This document shows, piece after piece, positions 1-5,667 of a stretch of DNA of 5,812 nt. Under the pieces are notes generated by a model. The model worked only from the letters and a program-made list of their open reading frames with translations. It was not told where the DNA came from and did no database searches. The stretch spans positions 1 to 5,812 of the forward strand of contig JACCTM010000230.1 in the NCBI GenBank assembly GCA_013812385.1. Direction: 5' to 3'. Source of the DNA: Geodermatophilaceae bacterium. GTDB lineage: Bacteria; Actinomycetota; Actinomycetes; Mycobacteriales; Geodermatophilaceae. The position numbers were made by a program, and so were the translations under genes. Positions within the stretch are counted from its first letter, which is position 1. Every line of letters starts with the position of its first letter.

Positions 1-65
1 CGGGACACGCTCTGGGTGGCCAAAGCGCCGGCCGAGCGCTCGAGTCGGCGCAGCGTCGTGACCAT
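1..65 (-). CDS. PucR/FasR-type transcriptional regulator, N-terminus only (cut by left edge)
   Basis: An ATG at 65 on the minus strand opens a frame that stays open to the edge and gives 21 codons, including LRRLERSAGALATQSVS. This resembles the N-terminal helix I recall in Rv2242 of M. tuberculosis (LERLEAASGRLATRAVS) and in Streptomyces FasR-like proteins. These are PucR-family regulators with a C-terminal helix-turn-helix, encoded beside fabD and the fatty-acid synthase genes. A GGAAG lies 5 bases upstream of the ATG. An in-frame TTG at 89 is an alternative start, adding eight residues. In mycobacteria this gene follows aceE on the same strand; here it is also on the aceE strand, beyond two opposite-strand genes. 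The HTH domain is outside the window, so the family call rests on a short match to remembered sequences and on gene order. Confidence 0.55.
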   Translation of the reverse strand, partial: MVTTLRRLERSAGALATQSVS

Positions 66-206
66 CGCCGCTTCCGCTACCCCGGCCAAGACAGGCCCCT
101 GCTTGCCCCTGGCCGCCCGACGCTTACGACCCTCACGACCGGCAGCCTGCCATCGGTTGGTGGCAAGGACCCAACCGAGACCTCAGGGAGCGGGAACAAT
201 GCAGGG
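66..206. promoter_or_regulatory. Divergent intergenic region between the PucR-type gene and the PAP2 gene
   Basis: This 141-bp spacer separates two start codons facing apart, so it should hold both promoters. I could not pick a convincing -10/-35 pair on either strand. It contains the inverted repeat at 153-178 and, for the PAP2 gene, purine-rich ribosome-binding candidates AGGGAG (185-190) and GGGA (192-195). Confidence 0.4.
153..178. repeat. 8-bp inverted repeat upstream of PAP2 (candidate operator or leader hairpin)
   Basis: The arms TCGGTTGG (153-160) and CCAACCGA (171-178) are perfect reverse complements with a 10-base spacer. The repeat lies about 30 bases before the PAP2 start and about 90 bases before the PucR-type start. 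As DNA it could be a dimeric-regulator site; as RNA, a hairpin just upstream of the PAP2 ribosome-binding region. No regulator can be assigned. Confidence 0.35.
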
Positions 207-222
207 ATGCGGCCTCTGCTGA
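199..222 (+). CDS. Possible 7-codon upstream ORF overlapping the PAP2 start
   Basis: ATG at 199 reads MQGCGLC and stops at TGA 220-222, overlapping the PAP2 start (ATG 207) in another frame. The best Shine-Dalgarno in the region, AGGGAG at 185-190, is 8 bases from this ATG but 16 from the PAP2 ATG. This may be a regulatory leader peptide, or chance; nothing else supports translation. Confidence 0.2.
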   Translation: MQGCGLC

Positions 223-878
223 TCGGTGCGAGTGTGCTCGCCGCCATCGTCGCGATCCTCGGCGTCCTGGTGGACCAGAGCGTCCGCGGGCTCCTCGAGC
301 TCGATCTGGCGGTCGCTTCCGCGCTGCGCTTCCAGGGTGCAGGCAGCTCAGGTGTCACCGTCCTGCAGGTATTGACCTCTCCAGGTTTGTCGGTCTTCCG
401 TTTCGTGGTGCTGTTGCCTGTGGCCGTCTTCTTCGCCCTATGGGGTCGGCTCCGGGTGTTGGGCTTCGTTCTGCTGGCTGGGCTCTCCGTCGGACCCCTG
501 ACCACTGGGCTCAAGGAGTTGGTGGGGCGGGTACGGCCGACCGCGGACGATCCACTGGTGGCCGCCGACGGGCTGTCCTTTCCGAGCGGGCACTCATCCG
601 GTGCGGCAACCCTGGCCGGCGTCGCGCTTGTGATCCTCTGGCCGCTGCTCAGGCCCCGTTTGAGGCCGTGGGTGACAGCTTCCTTGATCCTCCTAGCGCT
701 CTGTGTGGCTTGGACGCGGATCGCGCTGGGCGTGCACTACTTGTCCGACACCGTGGGTGGGTTGGCCCTGGGCGCGGCGGTGGTTCTGGTCTCGATGGCC
801 GTCTTCGGCGTCTATCCCGGGGGCCGCGGGCGGCTGCCCGAGCACGGCTGGCCGCGCTTGGCGCGCAAGACAGGCTGA
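207..878 (+). CDS. PAP2-family membrane phosphatase
   Basis: The 223-residue protein is an integral-membrane phosphatase of the PAP2 (type 2 phosphatidic acid phosphatase) superfamily. These enzymes remove phosphate from lipid phosphates such as phosphatidate or undecaprenyl pyrophosphate at the outer face of the membrane. All three signature motifs are present: KELVGRVRP (K103, R110-P111), PSGH (126-129), and RIALGVHYLSD (R171, H177, D181). H177 would be the nucleophile and H129 the acid. About six hydrophobic segments are visible, near residues 5-23, 64-80, 83-98, 132-148, 155-169 and 184-203. Motif 3 starts TR rather than the usual SR, a mild variation. ATG 207 is the only in-frame start near the region. 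The M20 gene begins 25 bp downstream on the same strand, so co-transcription is possible. The substrate cannot be read from the sequence. Confidence 0.93.
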   Translation: MRPLLIGASVLAAIVAILGVLVDQSVRGLLELDLAVASALRFQGAGSSGVTVLQVLTSPGLSVFRFVVLLPVAVFFALWGRLRVLGFVLLAGLSVGPLTTGLKELVGRVRPTADDPLVAADGLSFPSGHSSGAATLAGVALVILWPLLRPRLRPWVTASLILLALCVAWTRIALGVHYLSDTVGGLALGAAVVLVSMAVFGVYPGGRGRLPEHGWPRLARKTG

Positions 879-895
879 TCGGTAGCGGGCATACT
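867..895 (+). promoter_or_regulatory. Possible promoter giving a leaderless M20 transcript
   Basis: AAGACA (867-872) and CATACT (890-895) are separated by 17 bases, each matching 4 of 6 bases of the sigma-70-type consensus. A transcript from it would begin about 902-904, at the M20 ATG. No clear Shine-Dalgarno precedes that ATG, which fits a leaderless mRNA, common in actinobacteria. The hexamers are weak, so this is tentative. Confidence 0.25.
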
Positions 896-903
896 CGCGC
901 CGC

Positions 904-2112
904 ATGGAGAGCCAACTGGATTTGCTGACCGCGGCCGAAGCACTTCAGGACCGCACGCTCGACCTGCGCCGCCGGCTGCATCGGCGTCCCGAACTCGGAC
1001 TGCAGCTTCCCGAGACCCAGGCTGCGATCATGTCCGAACTCGAGGATCTCCAGCTGGACCTACGGACCGGGAGCTCGGTCAGTTCGGTGATCGGTGTTCT
1101 CGAAGGTGCCCACCCGGGGCCGACGTTCCTGCTTCGCGGCGACATGGACGCCCTTCCGCTGACCGAAGACACCGGCCTTGATTTCGGCTCCGAGATCCCG
1201 GGGGCGATGCATGCCTGTGGCCACGACACTCACGTCGCCATGCTGGCTGGCGCGGCTCGGCTGCTTGCGGGTCGACGCGAGCAGATCGCCGGGCGGGTGC
1301 TCTTCATGTTCCAGCCGGGGGAGGAGGGCTTCCACGGCGCCCGATACATGTTGGAGGAAGGCCTGCTCACGACCGTTGCCGATGCGCCGGTCAGCGGTGC
1401 GTTCGCGCTGCACATCTCCTCGACCTTCGCCAGCGGCACGGTGCACACCCGCGGCGGACCCTTCCTGGCCGCCGAGGACCGGATCGAGATCGTCGTGACC
1501 GGCCGCGGTGGCCACGCCTCGGCCCCCCATCACGCCAACGACCCGATCCCGGCGGCCTGCGAGATAGCGCTGGCACTGCAGACGATGGTCACCCGGCGCG
1601 TCGACGTCTTCGACCCGGCCGTGGTCACGATCGGCACGATCGCGGCCGGGACGACGCATAACGTCATTCCGCCAACCGCGACGTTGCGCGGCACGATGCG
1701 GACTCTCTCGGCAACCTCGCGCGCCTCTGTTCGCGACCACGTCCGGCGCATCGCCGAGGGAATCGCGGCCGCGCACGGCTTGGCGGTGGAGGTGACCCTG
1801 ACGCCCGGCTACCCGGTCACGGTCAACGACGACACCATGGCAGCGACCGTGCGCACTGTCACGAGTGACCTACTGGACCCGGAGCGGGTGCCGCAGATGC
1901 CCTTTCCGATCATGGGCGCCGAGGACTGGTCGTATGTGCTGGAGAAGGTCCCGGGCGCGATGGCCTTCCTCGGCGCCTGCCCGTCCGGAGTGGAACCGGA
2001 CACCGCGCCGCCGAACCACTCGAACGTCGTCGTCTTCGACGAGGCAGCCCTGCCCACCGGAGTCGCCACCTACGCCGCCGTTGCCTTGGACGCCCTCCGC
2101 CCCCCGTCCTAA
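904..2112 (+). CDS. M20 family (M20D-type) metal-dependent amidohydrolase
   Basis: The 402-residue protein is a full-length cytoplasmic amidohydrolase of the hippurate hydrolase / N-acyl-amino-acid hydrolase / IAA-amino-acid hydrolase group, which cleaves the amide bond of N-acylated amino acids with bound divalent metal. Visible motifs are HRRPELG (26-32), RGDMDALP (78-85), HACGHDTH (103-110), PGEEG (138-142), ALH (168-170), GRGGHASAPH (200-209), MGAEDWS (337-343) and NHSN (371-374). By family pattern the metal ligands should be C105, H107, E141, H170 and H372, with E140 the general base. The inserted lid/dimerisation domain spans roughly 190-300. An in-frame TAG at 883-885 and no intervening start codon make ATG 904 the likely start. 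The acyl group and amino acid processed are unknown, so no symbol is given. It converges with aceE. Confidence 0.93.
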   Translation: MESQLDLLTAAEALQDRTLDLRRRLHRRPELGLQLPETQAAIMSELEDLQLDLRTGSSVSSVIGVLEGAHPGPTFLLRGDMDALPLTEDTGLDFGSEIPGAMHACGHDTHVAMLAGAARLLAGRREQIAGRVLFMFQPGEEGFHGARYMLEEGLLTTVADAPVSGAFALHISSTFASGTVHTRGGPFLAAEDRIEIVVTGRGGHASAPHHANDPIPAACEIALALQTMVTRRVDVFDPAVVTIGTIAAGTTHNVIPPTATLRGTMRTLSATSRASVRDHVRRIAEGIAAAHGLAVEVTLTPGYPVTVNDDTMAATVRTVTSDLLDPERVPQMPFPIMGAEDWSYVLEKVPGAMAFLGACPSGVEPDTAPPNHSNVVVFDEAALPTGVATYAAVALDALRPPS

Positions 2113-2167
2113 TTGGCTCAAGGACCCCTTGCGCCAAACCTATTGGCACAAGGGGTCCTTGAGCCAA
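2113..2167. repeat. 55-bp nested palindrome built from four alternating copies of TTGGCNCAAGG
   Basis: The outer arms TTGGCTCAAGGACCCCTTG (2113-2131) and 2149-2167 are perfect 19-base reverse complements. After one C/A mismatch, GCCAA (2133-2137) pairs with TTGGC (2143-2147) around a 5-base loop, ACCTA. Each half is also a hairpin by itself: 2113-2137 and 2143-2167 each pair 5 bp, one mismatch, then 5 bp around a 3-base loop. The unit TTGGCNCAAGG thus appears at 2113 (+), 2127 (-), 2143 (+) and 2157 (-). The element begins directly after the M20 stop and ends 12 bases before the aceE stop, so it probably ends transcription from both sides. It may also be a dispersed REP-like repeat. Confidence 0.9.
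2113..2167. terminator. Probable bidirectional terminator between convergent M20 and aceE
   Basis: The long stem lies in the only gap between two converging genes, where a bidirectional terminator is expected. It lacks the T-tract of a classical intrinsic terminator on either strand: the plus side continues AGACCGG, and the minus side continues with TTAGGACGGG. This fits the T-poor hairpins proposed as terminators in high-GC actinobacteria, or a purely structural 3'-end stabiliser. Confidence 0.5.
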
Positions 2168-2179
2168 AGACCGGAGCGG

Positions 2180-4981
2180 CTACTCGCCGCCGCCTTCGTC
2201 GGAGAAGACGTTCTTGGCCGCACGAGGATCCTCGAGGTGGTATTTCTCGATCGCCTGTCCGACCACTTCGGCCGGAACCTCGCCCCGTGCCACCAGCGAA
2301 GCCAGGACTCGTACGGTGATGGACTCGGCGTCCACGCGGAAGTGCCGGCGCAGGGCCTGACGGGTATCGGACAGTCCGAATCCATCGGTGCCCAACGAGG
2401 CGTATCGGCCCGGTTGCCCGGCGAGGTAGGGCGCGAGCAGATCGGGTACGGCCCGCATCCAATCCGACACGGCAACGATCGGCCCGGGCGCCTCGCCCAG
2501 CCGCTTGACGAGGTACGGCGTCCGTGGACTCTCGTTGGGATGCAGCAGGTTCCAGTCCTCAACCTCCTGCGCTTCGCGACGTAGCTCCGTCCATGAGGTG
2601 ACCGACCACACGTCGGCCGACACATTCCAGTGCTCCTGCAGTAGAGCCTGCGCGCGCATTCCCCACGGGACGCCCACCCCCGAGGCGAGGATCTGGGCCT
2701 GCGGACCGGAAACCTCTTGAGTTGCAGGCGCATACAGATGCATTCCGGCCAGGATGCCCTCGACGTCGACGTTGTCCGGCTCTGCCGGCTGGACATAGGG
2801 CTCGTTGTAGAGGGTCAGGTAGTAGAAGACGTCCGGCGAACGGTCGGCGGCGTCGTCACCGGTCATCCGGACCAGGCCGTCCCGGACGATGTGGCCGAGT
2901 TCGAAACCGAAGGCCGGGTCGTAGGACACGACCGCCGGGTTCGTCGCCGCGATCAGCATGGAGTGCCCGTCCTCGTGCTGAAGGCCCTCGCCGTTCAGCG
3001 TCGTACGACCGGCAGTGGCGCCCAGGACGAAGCCACGCGACATCTGGTCCGCTGCGGCCCAGAAGCTGTCGCCGGTCCGCTGGAAGCCGAACATCGAGTA
3101 GAAGATGTAGACCGGGATCATCGTCTCGCCGTGGGTGGCATACGCCGACCCGGCGGCGGTGAACGATGCCGTCGAGCCGGCCTCGTTGATGCCCTCGTGC
3201 AGGATCTGACCGGTCTCCGACTCCTTGTAGGACAGCATCAGGTCCTGGTCGACCGAGGTGTAGGTCTGGCCGTGCGGTGAATAGATCTTCTGCACCGGGA
3301 ACAGTGAATCCATCCCGAAGGTGCGTGCCTCGTCAGGAATGATCGGGACGAAGCGCGGACCCATCTCCTTGTCCTTGAGCAGGTCCCGGAAGAGCCGGAC
3401 GAAGGCCATCGTGGTTGCGACTGCCTGTTTGCCCGACCCACGGCGCACCGCGTCATAGGCCTGATCTCCGGGCTGTGCCAAAGGTTTTGCGGTCAGCATC
3501 CGGCGTGGCATGGCTCCGCCCAGTCGGCGACGGCGTTCAGCCATGTAGCGCAACTCGTCGGAATCGGGCGCCGGTTTGAAGTACGGCGGGAGCTTCTCGT
3601 CGAGGGCGCTGTCCGGGATGTCCAGGTAGAGGCGGTCCCGCAGGCCCTTGAGGTCCTCGAGGGTCAGCTTCTTCATCTGGTGGGTGGAGTTGCGGCCCTC
3701 GAAATGACTACCAAGGGTCCAGCCCTTTATCGTCTTGGCCAGGATCACCGTGGGCTGGCCGGTGTGCCGAACGGCTGCCTGGAAGGCGGCGTACACCTTG
3801 CGGTAGTCGTGGCCACCGCGCTTGAGGGCCCAGATCTCGTCGTCGGTCATCCCGACGACCATGTCGGCCGTACGAGGATCACGGCCGAAGAAGTGGTCGC
3901 GTACGAACTTGCCGTTGTTCGCCTTGTACGTCTGGTAGTCCCCGTCCGGCGTGGCGTTCATGACGTTGACCAGTGCACCGTCGAGATCCTTGGCCAGCAA
4001 GGCATCCCACTCCCGCCCCCAGATGACCTTGATGACGTTCCAACCGGCACCGCGGAAGAACGACTCCAGTTCCTGGATGATCTTCCCGTTGCCGCGAACC
4101 GGCCCGTCCAGGCGCTGCAGATTGCAGTTGATGACGAAGGTCAGGTTGTCGAGTTCCTCGCGGGCGGCGATCCCGATGGCCCCCAACGACTCCGGCTCGT
4201 CCATCTCGCCATCCCCGAGGAAGGCCCAGACGCGCTGATCGGAGGTGTCCTTGATCCCGCGGTGGTGCAGGTAACGGTCGAACCGGGCCTGGTAGATGGC
4301 ATTCAGTGGGCCGAGACCCATCGACACCGTGGGAAACTCCCAGAACTCCGGCATCAATCTCGGATGCGGATAGGAGGGCAGGCCGCCTCCGGGATGAGAC
4401 AACTCCTGGCGGAACCCATCGAGCTGGCTGTCGGTCAATCGGCCTTCGAGGTAGGCGCGGGCGTAGATGCCAGGGGAGGCGTGCCCTTGGAAGTAGATGT
4501 GGTCCCCGCCGCCGGGATGGTCGCGGCCGCGAAAGAAGTGGTTGAAGCCGACCTCGTACAGGGCCGCGCTCGAGGCGTACGTCGAGATGTGGCCTCCGAC
4601 GCCGATCCCGGGCCGCTGCGCGCGATGCACCATGATCGCGGCGTTCCAGCGCAGGTAGGCGCGGATCCGACGCTCGATGTGCTCATCGCCCGGGAACTCC
4701 GGTTCGCGCTCCGGCGGGATGGTGTTGATGTAGTCGGTGCTGCGCAGGGCAGGGACGCCGACCTGGCGCTCCCGGGCCCGCTCCAGCAGTCGAAGCAGGA
4801 TGTAGCGAGCTCGCTCACGCCCTGCGCTGCCGACTACCGCGTCCAGGGACTCCAACCACTCGCCGGTCTCGTCCGGGTCGATATCAGGCACCTGACTGGG
4901 CAGCCCATCAGTGATGACCGGGGCACCGGGAGAGGCTGCCGTGCGCTGTGCGTCGGGATCCCCGCCGTCTGATCGCGTCAT
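2180..4981 (-). CDS. aceE: Pyruvate dehydrogenase E1 component, homodimeric type
   Basis: AceE is the thiamine-diphosphate-dependent E1 of the pyruvate dehydrogenase complex. It decarboxylates pyruvate and passes the acetyl group to the lipoyl E2, feeding acetyl-CoA to the citrate cycle and fatty-acid synthesis. From ATG 4981 it has 933 residues, similar to my recollection of mycobacterial AceE, and alignable throughout to it and to E. coli AceE. Visible features: GHASPG (H167), the ThDP/Mg motif GDGEMDEPES (from 256) to NCN (285-287), the active-site loop STHQMKK (H434, matching E. coli H407), DEARTF (550-555), EGINE (E600, matching E. coli E571), FGFQRTGDSFW, GEGLQHEDGH, and C-terminal LGTDGFGLSDTR. 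The stop is TAG. A GTG at 5017 would add 12 residues and has AGGGA 9 bases upstream. I prefer ATG 4981 because homologues have a similarly short N-terminal tail, and because it is overlapped by the stop of a leader ORF; its own GGAGG lies only one base away. No E2 or E3 gene is in view. Confidence 0.96.
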   Translation of the reverse strand: MTRSDGGDPDAQRTAASPGAPVITDGLPSQVPDIDPDETGEWLESLDAVVGSAGRERARYILLRLLERARERQVGVPALRSTDYINTIPPEREPEFPGDEHIERRIRAYLRWNAAIMVHRAQRPGIGVGGHISTYASSAALYEVGFNHFFRGRDHPGGGDHIYFQGHASPGIYARAYLEGRLTDSQLDGFRQELSHPGGGLPSYPHPRLMPEFWEFPTVSMGLGPLNAIYQARFDRYLHHRGIKDTSDQRVWAFLGDGEMDEPESLGAIGIAAREELDNLTFVINCNLQRLDGPVRGNGKIIQELESFFRGAGWNVIKVIWGREWDALLAKDLDGALVNVMNATPDGDYQTYKANNGKFVRDHFFGRDPRTADMVVGMTDDEIWALKRGGHDYRKVYAAFQAAVRHTGQPTVILAKTIKGWTLGSHFEGRNSTHQMKKLTLEDLKGLRDRLYLDIPDSALDEKLPPYFKPAPDSDELRYMAERRRRLGGAMPRRMLTAKPLAQPGDQAYDAVRRGSGKQAVATTMAFVRLFRDLLKDKEMGPRFVPIIPDEARTFGMDSLFPVQKIYSPHGQTYTSVDQDLMLSYKESETGQILHEGINEAGSTASFTAAGSAYATHGETMIPVYIFYSMFGFQRTGDSFWAAADQMSRGFVLGATAGRTTLNGEGLQHEDGHSMLIAATNPAVVSYDPAFGFELGHIVRDGLVRMTGDDAADRSPDVFYYLTLYNEPYVQPAEPDNVDVEGILAGMHLYAPATQEVSGPQAQILASGVGVPWGMRAQALLQEHWNVSADVWSVTSWTELRREAQEVEDWNLLHPNESPRTPYLVKRLGEAPGPIVAVSDWMRAVPDLLAPYLAGQPGRYASLGTDGFGLSDTRQALRRHFRVDAESITVRVLASLVARGEVPAEVVGQAIEKYHLEDPRAAKNVFSDEGGGE

Positions 4982-5019
4982 GCCTCCATCGTGGTGGGTA
5001 CGGCGCTCTCGTGCCACAT
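4978..5019 (-). CDS. Possible 13-residue leader ORF coupled to aceE
   Basis: On the minus strand ATG 5019 reads MWHESAVPTTMEA and ends in a TGA (4980-4978) that shares bases with the aceE ATG 4981, giving an ATGA overlap. AGGGA at 5031-5027 is a well-spaced ribosome-binding site, 7 bases from this ATG. Eleven of its 13 codons end in G or C, against 7 of 12 for the overlapping N-terminal extension from GTG 5017. This would explain how aceE starts although its GGAGG is too close. It is equally possible that GTG 5017 is the true aceE start and this ORF is chance. Confidence 0.3.
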   Translation of the reverse strand: MWHESAVPTTMEA

Positions 5020-5051
5020 CGGCCCATCCCTGGGCGGCCCACCGGCGTCGG

Positions 5052-5080
5052 TTCGGATCATCTCGGGCATGCCTTAGGCT
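5052..5080 (+). promoter_or_regulatory. Possible plus-strand promoter for DUF3052-peroxiredoxin
   Basis: TTCGGA (5052-5057) and TAGGCT (5075-5080) are spaced by 17 bases; the latter fits the actinobacterial TANNNT -10 pattern. The transcript would carry a leader of about 150 bases before ATG 5242, including the 5162-5193 hairpin. Based on hexamer matches only. Confidence 0.25.
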
Positions 5081-5161
5081 GGGTCTTGATTACGTCATAA
5101 GGGTCGGCCTGTGACCTCGGCCAGCGGAAGGACTGATGGTGCGGCTCCGGATGCTCCTCGG

Positions 5162-5193
5162 CGCCGTCGTGTGGGGTCCAGCTCTCGACGGCG
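5162..5193 (+). repeat. 8-bp inverted repeat in the DUF3052 leader
   Basis: CGCCGTCG (5162-5169) and CGACGGCG (5186-5193) are perfect reverse complements around a 16-base loop. It lies about 50 bases before the DUF3052 start. In high-GC DNA such arms can be chance; a leader hairpin is possible. Confidence 0.25.
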
Positions 5194-5241
5194 TGCCGCT
5201 GATGTTGTCTGCTCCTCATCGGCTCACGCGGATTGGTTGAC

Positions 5242-5667
5242 ATGGCTGGCGAACAGAGCGCCAACTCACTGGCGGCCCGGCTCGGGATCAAGCCGGGCAT
5301 GGTCGTGCAGGAGTGGGGCTACGACGAGGACGTTGACGACGACCTTCGCGGCTCGGTCGAGGATGCCTGCGGGGGTGAATTGGTCGACGAGGACTCCGAC
5401 GAGGTGGTCGATGTCGCGCTGTTGTGGTTCCGCGACACCGACGGTGACCTGATCGACGCGCTGGTGGACGCGGGTACATCGTTGGCCGACAGCGGTGTGA
5501 TCTGGCTGCTCAGTCCCAAGTCCGGTCGCCCGGGCCACTTGGCGCCGAGTGACGTGACCGAGGCCGCGCCCACAGCCGGGCTGTCCCAGACCAGCAGCAT
5601 CAGCGCCGCACCGGACTGGTCGGGTACCAGACTCGTCGCTCCCAAGACCGCTCGCTCACGCCGTTGA
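5242..5667 (+). CDS. DUF3052 family protein, function unknown
   Basis: This 141-residue acidic soluble protein matches the actinobacterial DUF3052 family. Recognisable segments are LGIKPGMVVQEWGYDEDVDD (from 14), GGELVDEDSDEVVDVALLWFR (44-64), DGDLIDALVDAG (67-78), GVIWLLSPKSGRPGHL (85-100, followed by PSDV) and TAGLSQTSSISAAPDWSGTRLV (111-132). No signal peptide, membrane span or metal-binding Cys/His cluster is seen, and no catalytic activity is established for the family. I take ATG 5242; an in-frame TTG at 5233 would add MVD. Neither has a strong Shine-Dalgarno. The gene is divergent from aceE and overlaps the peroxiredoxin start by four bases, a neighbourhood I recall from Mycobacterium and Streptomyces. 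This suggests, but does not show, a role tied to peroxide or thiol handling. Confidence 0.88.
   Translation: MAGEQSANSLAARLGIKPGMVVQEWGYDEDVDDDLRGSVEDACGGELVDEDSDEVVDVALLWFRDTDGDLIDALVDAGTSLADSGVIWLLSPKSGRPGHLAPSDVTEAAPTAGLSQTSSISAAPDWSGTRLVAPKTARSRR

Larger units (their letters stand above)
4982..5241. promoter_or_regulatory. Divergent promoter region between aceE and the DUF3052 gene
   Basis: Two genes face apart here, so both promoters are expected inside it. The part at 5065-5100 is less GC-rich than the surroundings and includes TTGATTACGTCATAA (5086-5100), the likeliest regulatory core. I found no convincing aceE -10/-35 pair on the minus strand and no tRNA or riboswitch signature. The rest holds a possible plus-strand promoter and a hairpin, listed separately. 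Confidence 0.4.

Noticed and set aside
16..222. 68-codon plus-strand frame across the left intergenic region
   Set aside because: Low-complexity Arg/Pro/Ala translation; its first part overlaps the better-supported regulator N-terminus and its end overlaps the PAP2 start.
1060..1776. 238-codon open frame antisense to the M20 gene
   Set aside because: It is rich in Arg/Gly/Asp with no recognisable motif and fully overlaps an intact M20 protein; typical GC-driven shadow.
2113..2167. Palindrome as a CRISPR repeat or IS terminal repeat
   Set aside because: There are no regularly spaced repeats with unique spacers, and no transposase sequence on either side; both flanks are intact housekeeping-type genes.
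1865..2584. 239-codon plus-strand frame running from M20 through the palindrome into aceE
   Set aside because: It crosses two recognised genes and the palindrome in a non-matching frame, with no domain signal.
3680..4972. 430-codon open frame on the plus strand opposite aceE
   Set aside because: It lies wholly antisense to a strongly recognised aceE; long antisense frames are expected in high-GC genes, and its translation shows no recognisable domain.
5086..5100. TTGATTACGTCATAA as a dyad operator (CRP/GlxR or GntR type)
   Set aside because: Only the outer TGA/TCA match symmetrically; it does not fit TGTGA-N6-TCACA or a clear GntR pattern.
5111..5452. 113-codon plus-strand frame starting at GTG in the aceE-DUF3052 spacer
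   Set aside because: Most of it is an alternative frame of DUF3052 and is Arg/Ser-rich; the DUF3052 frame has the family motifs.
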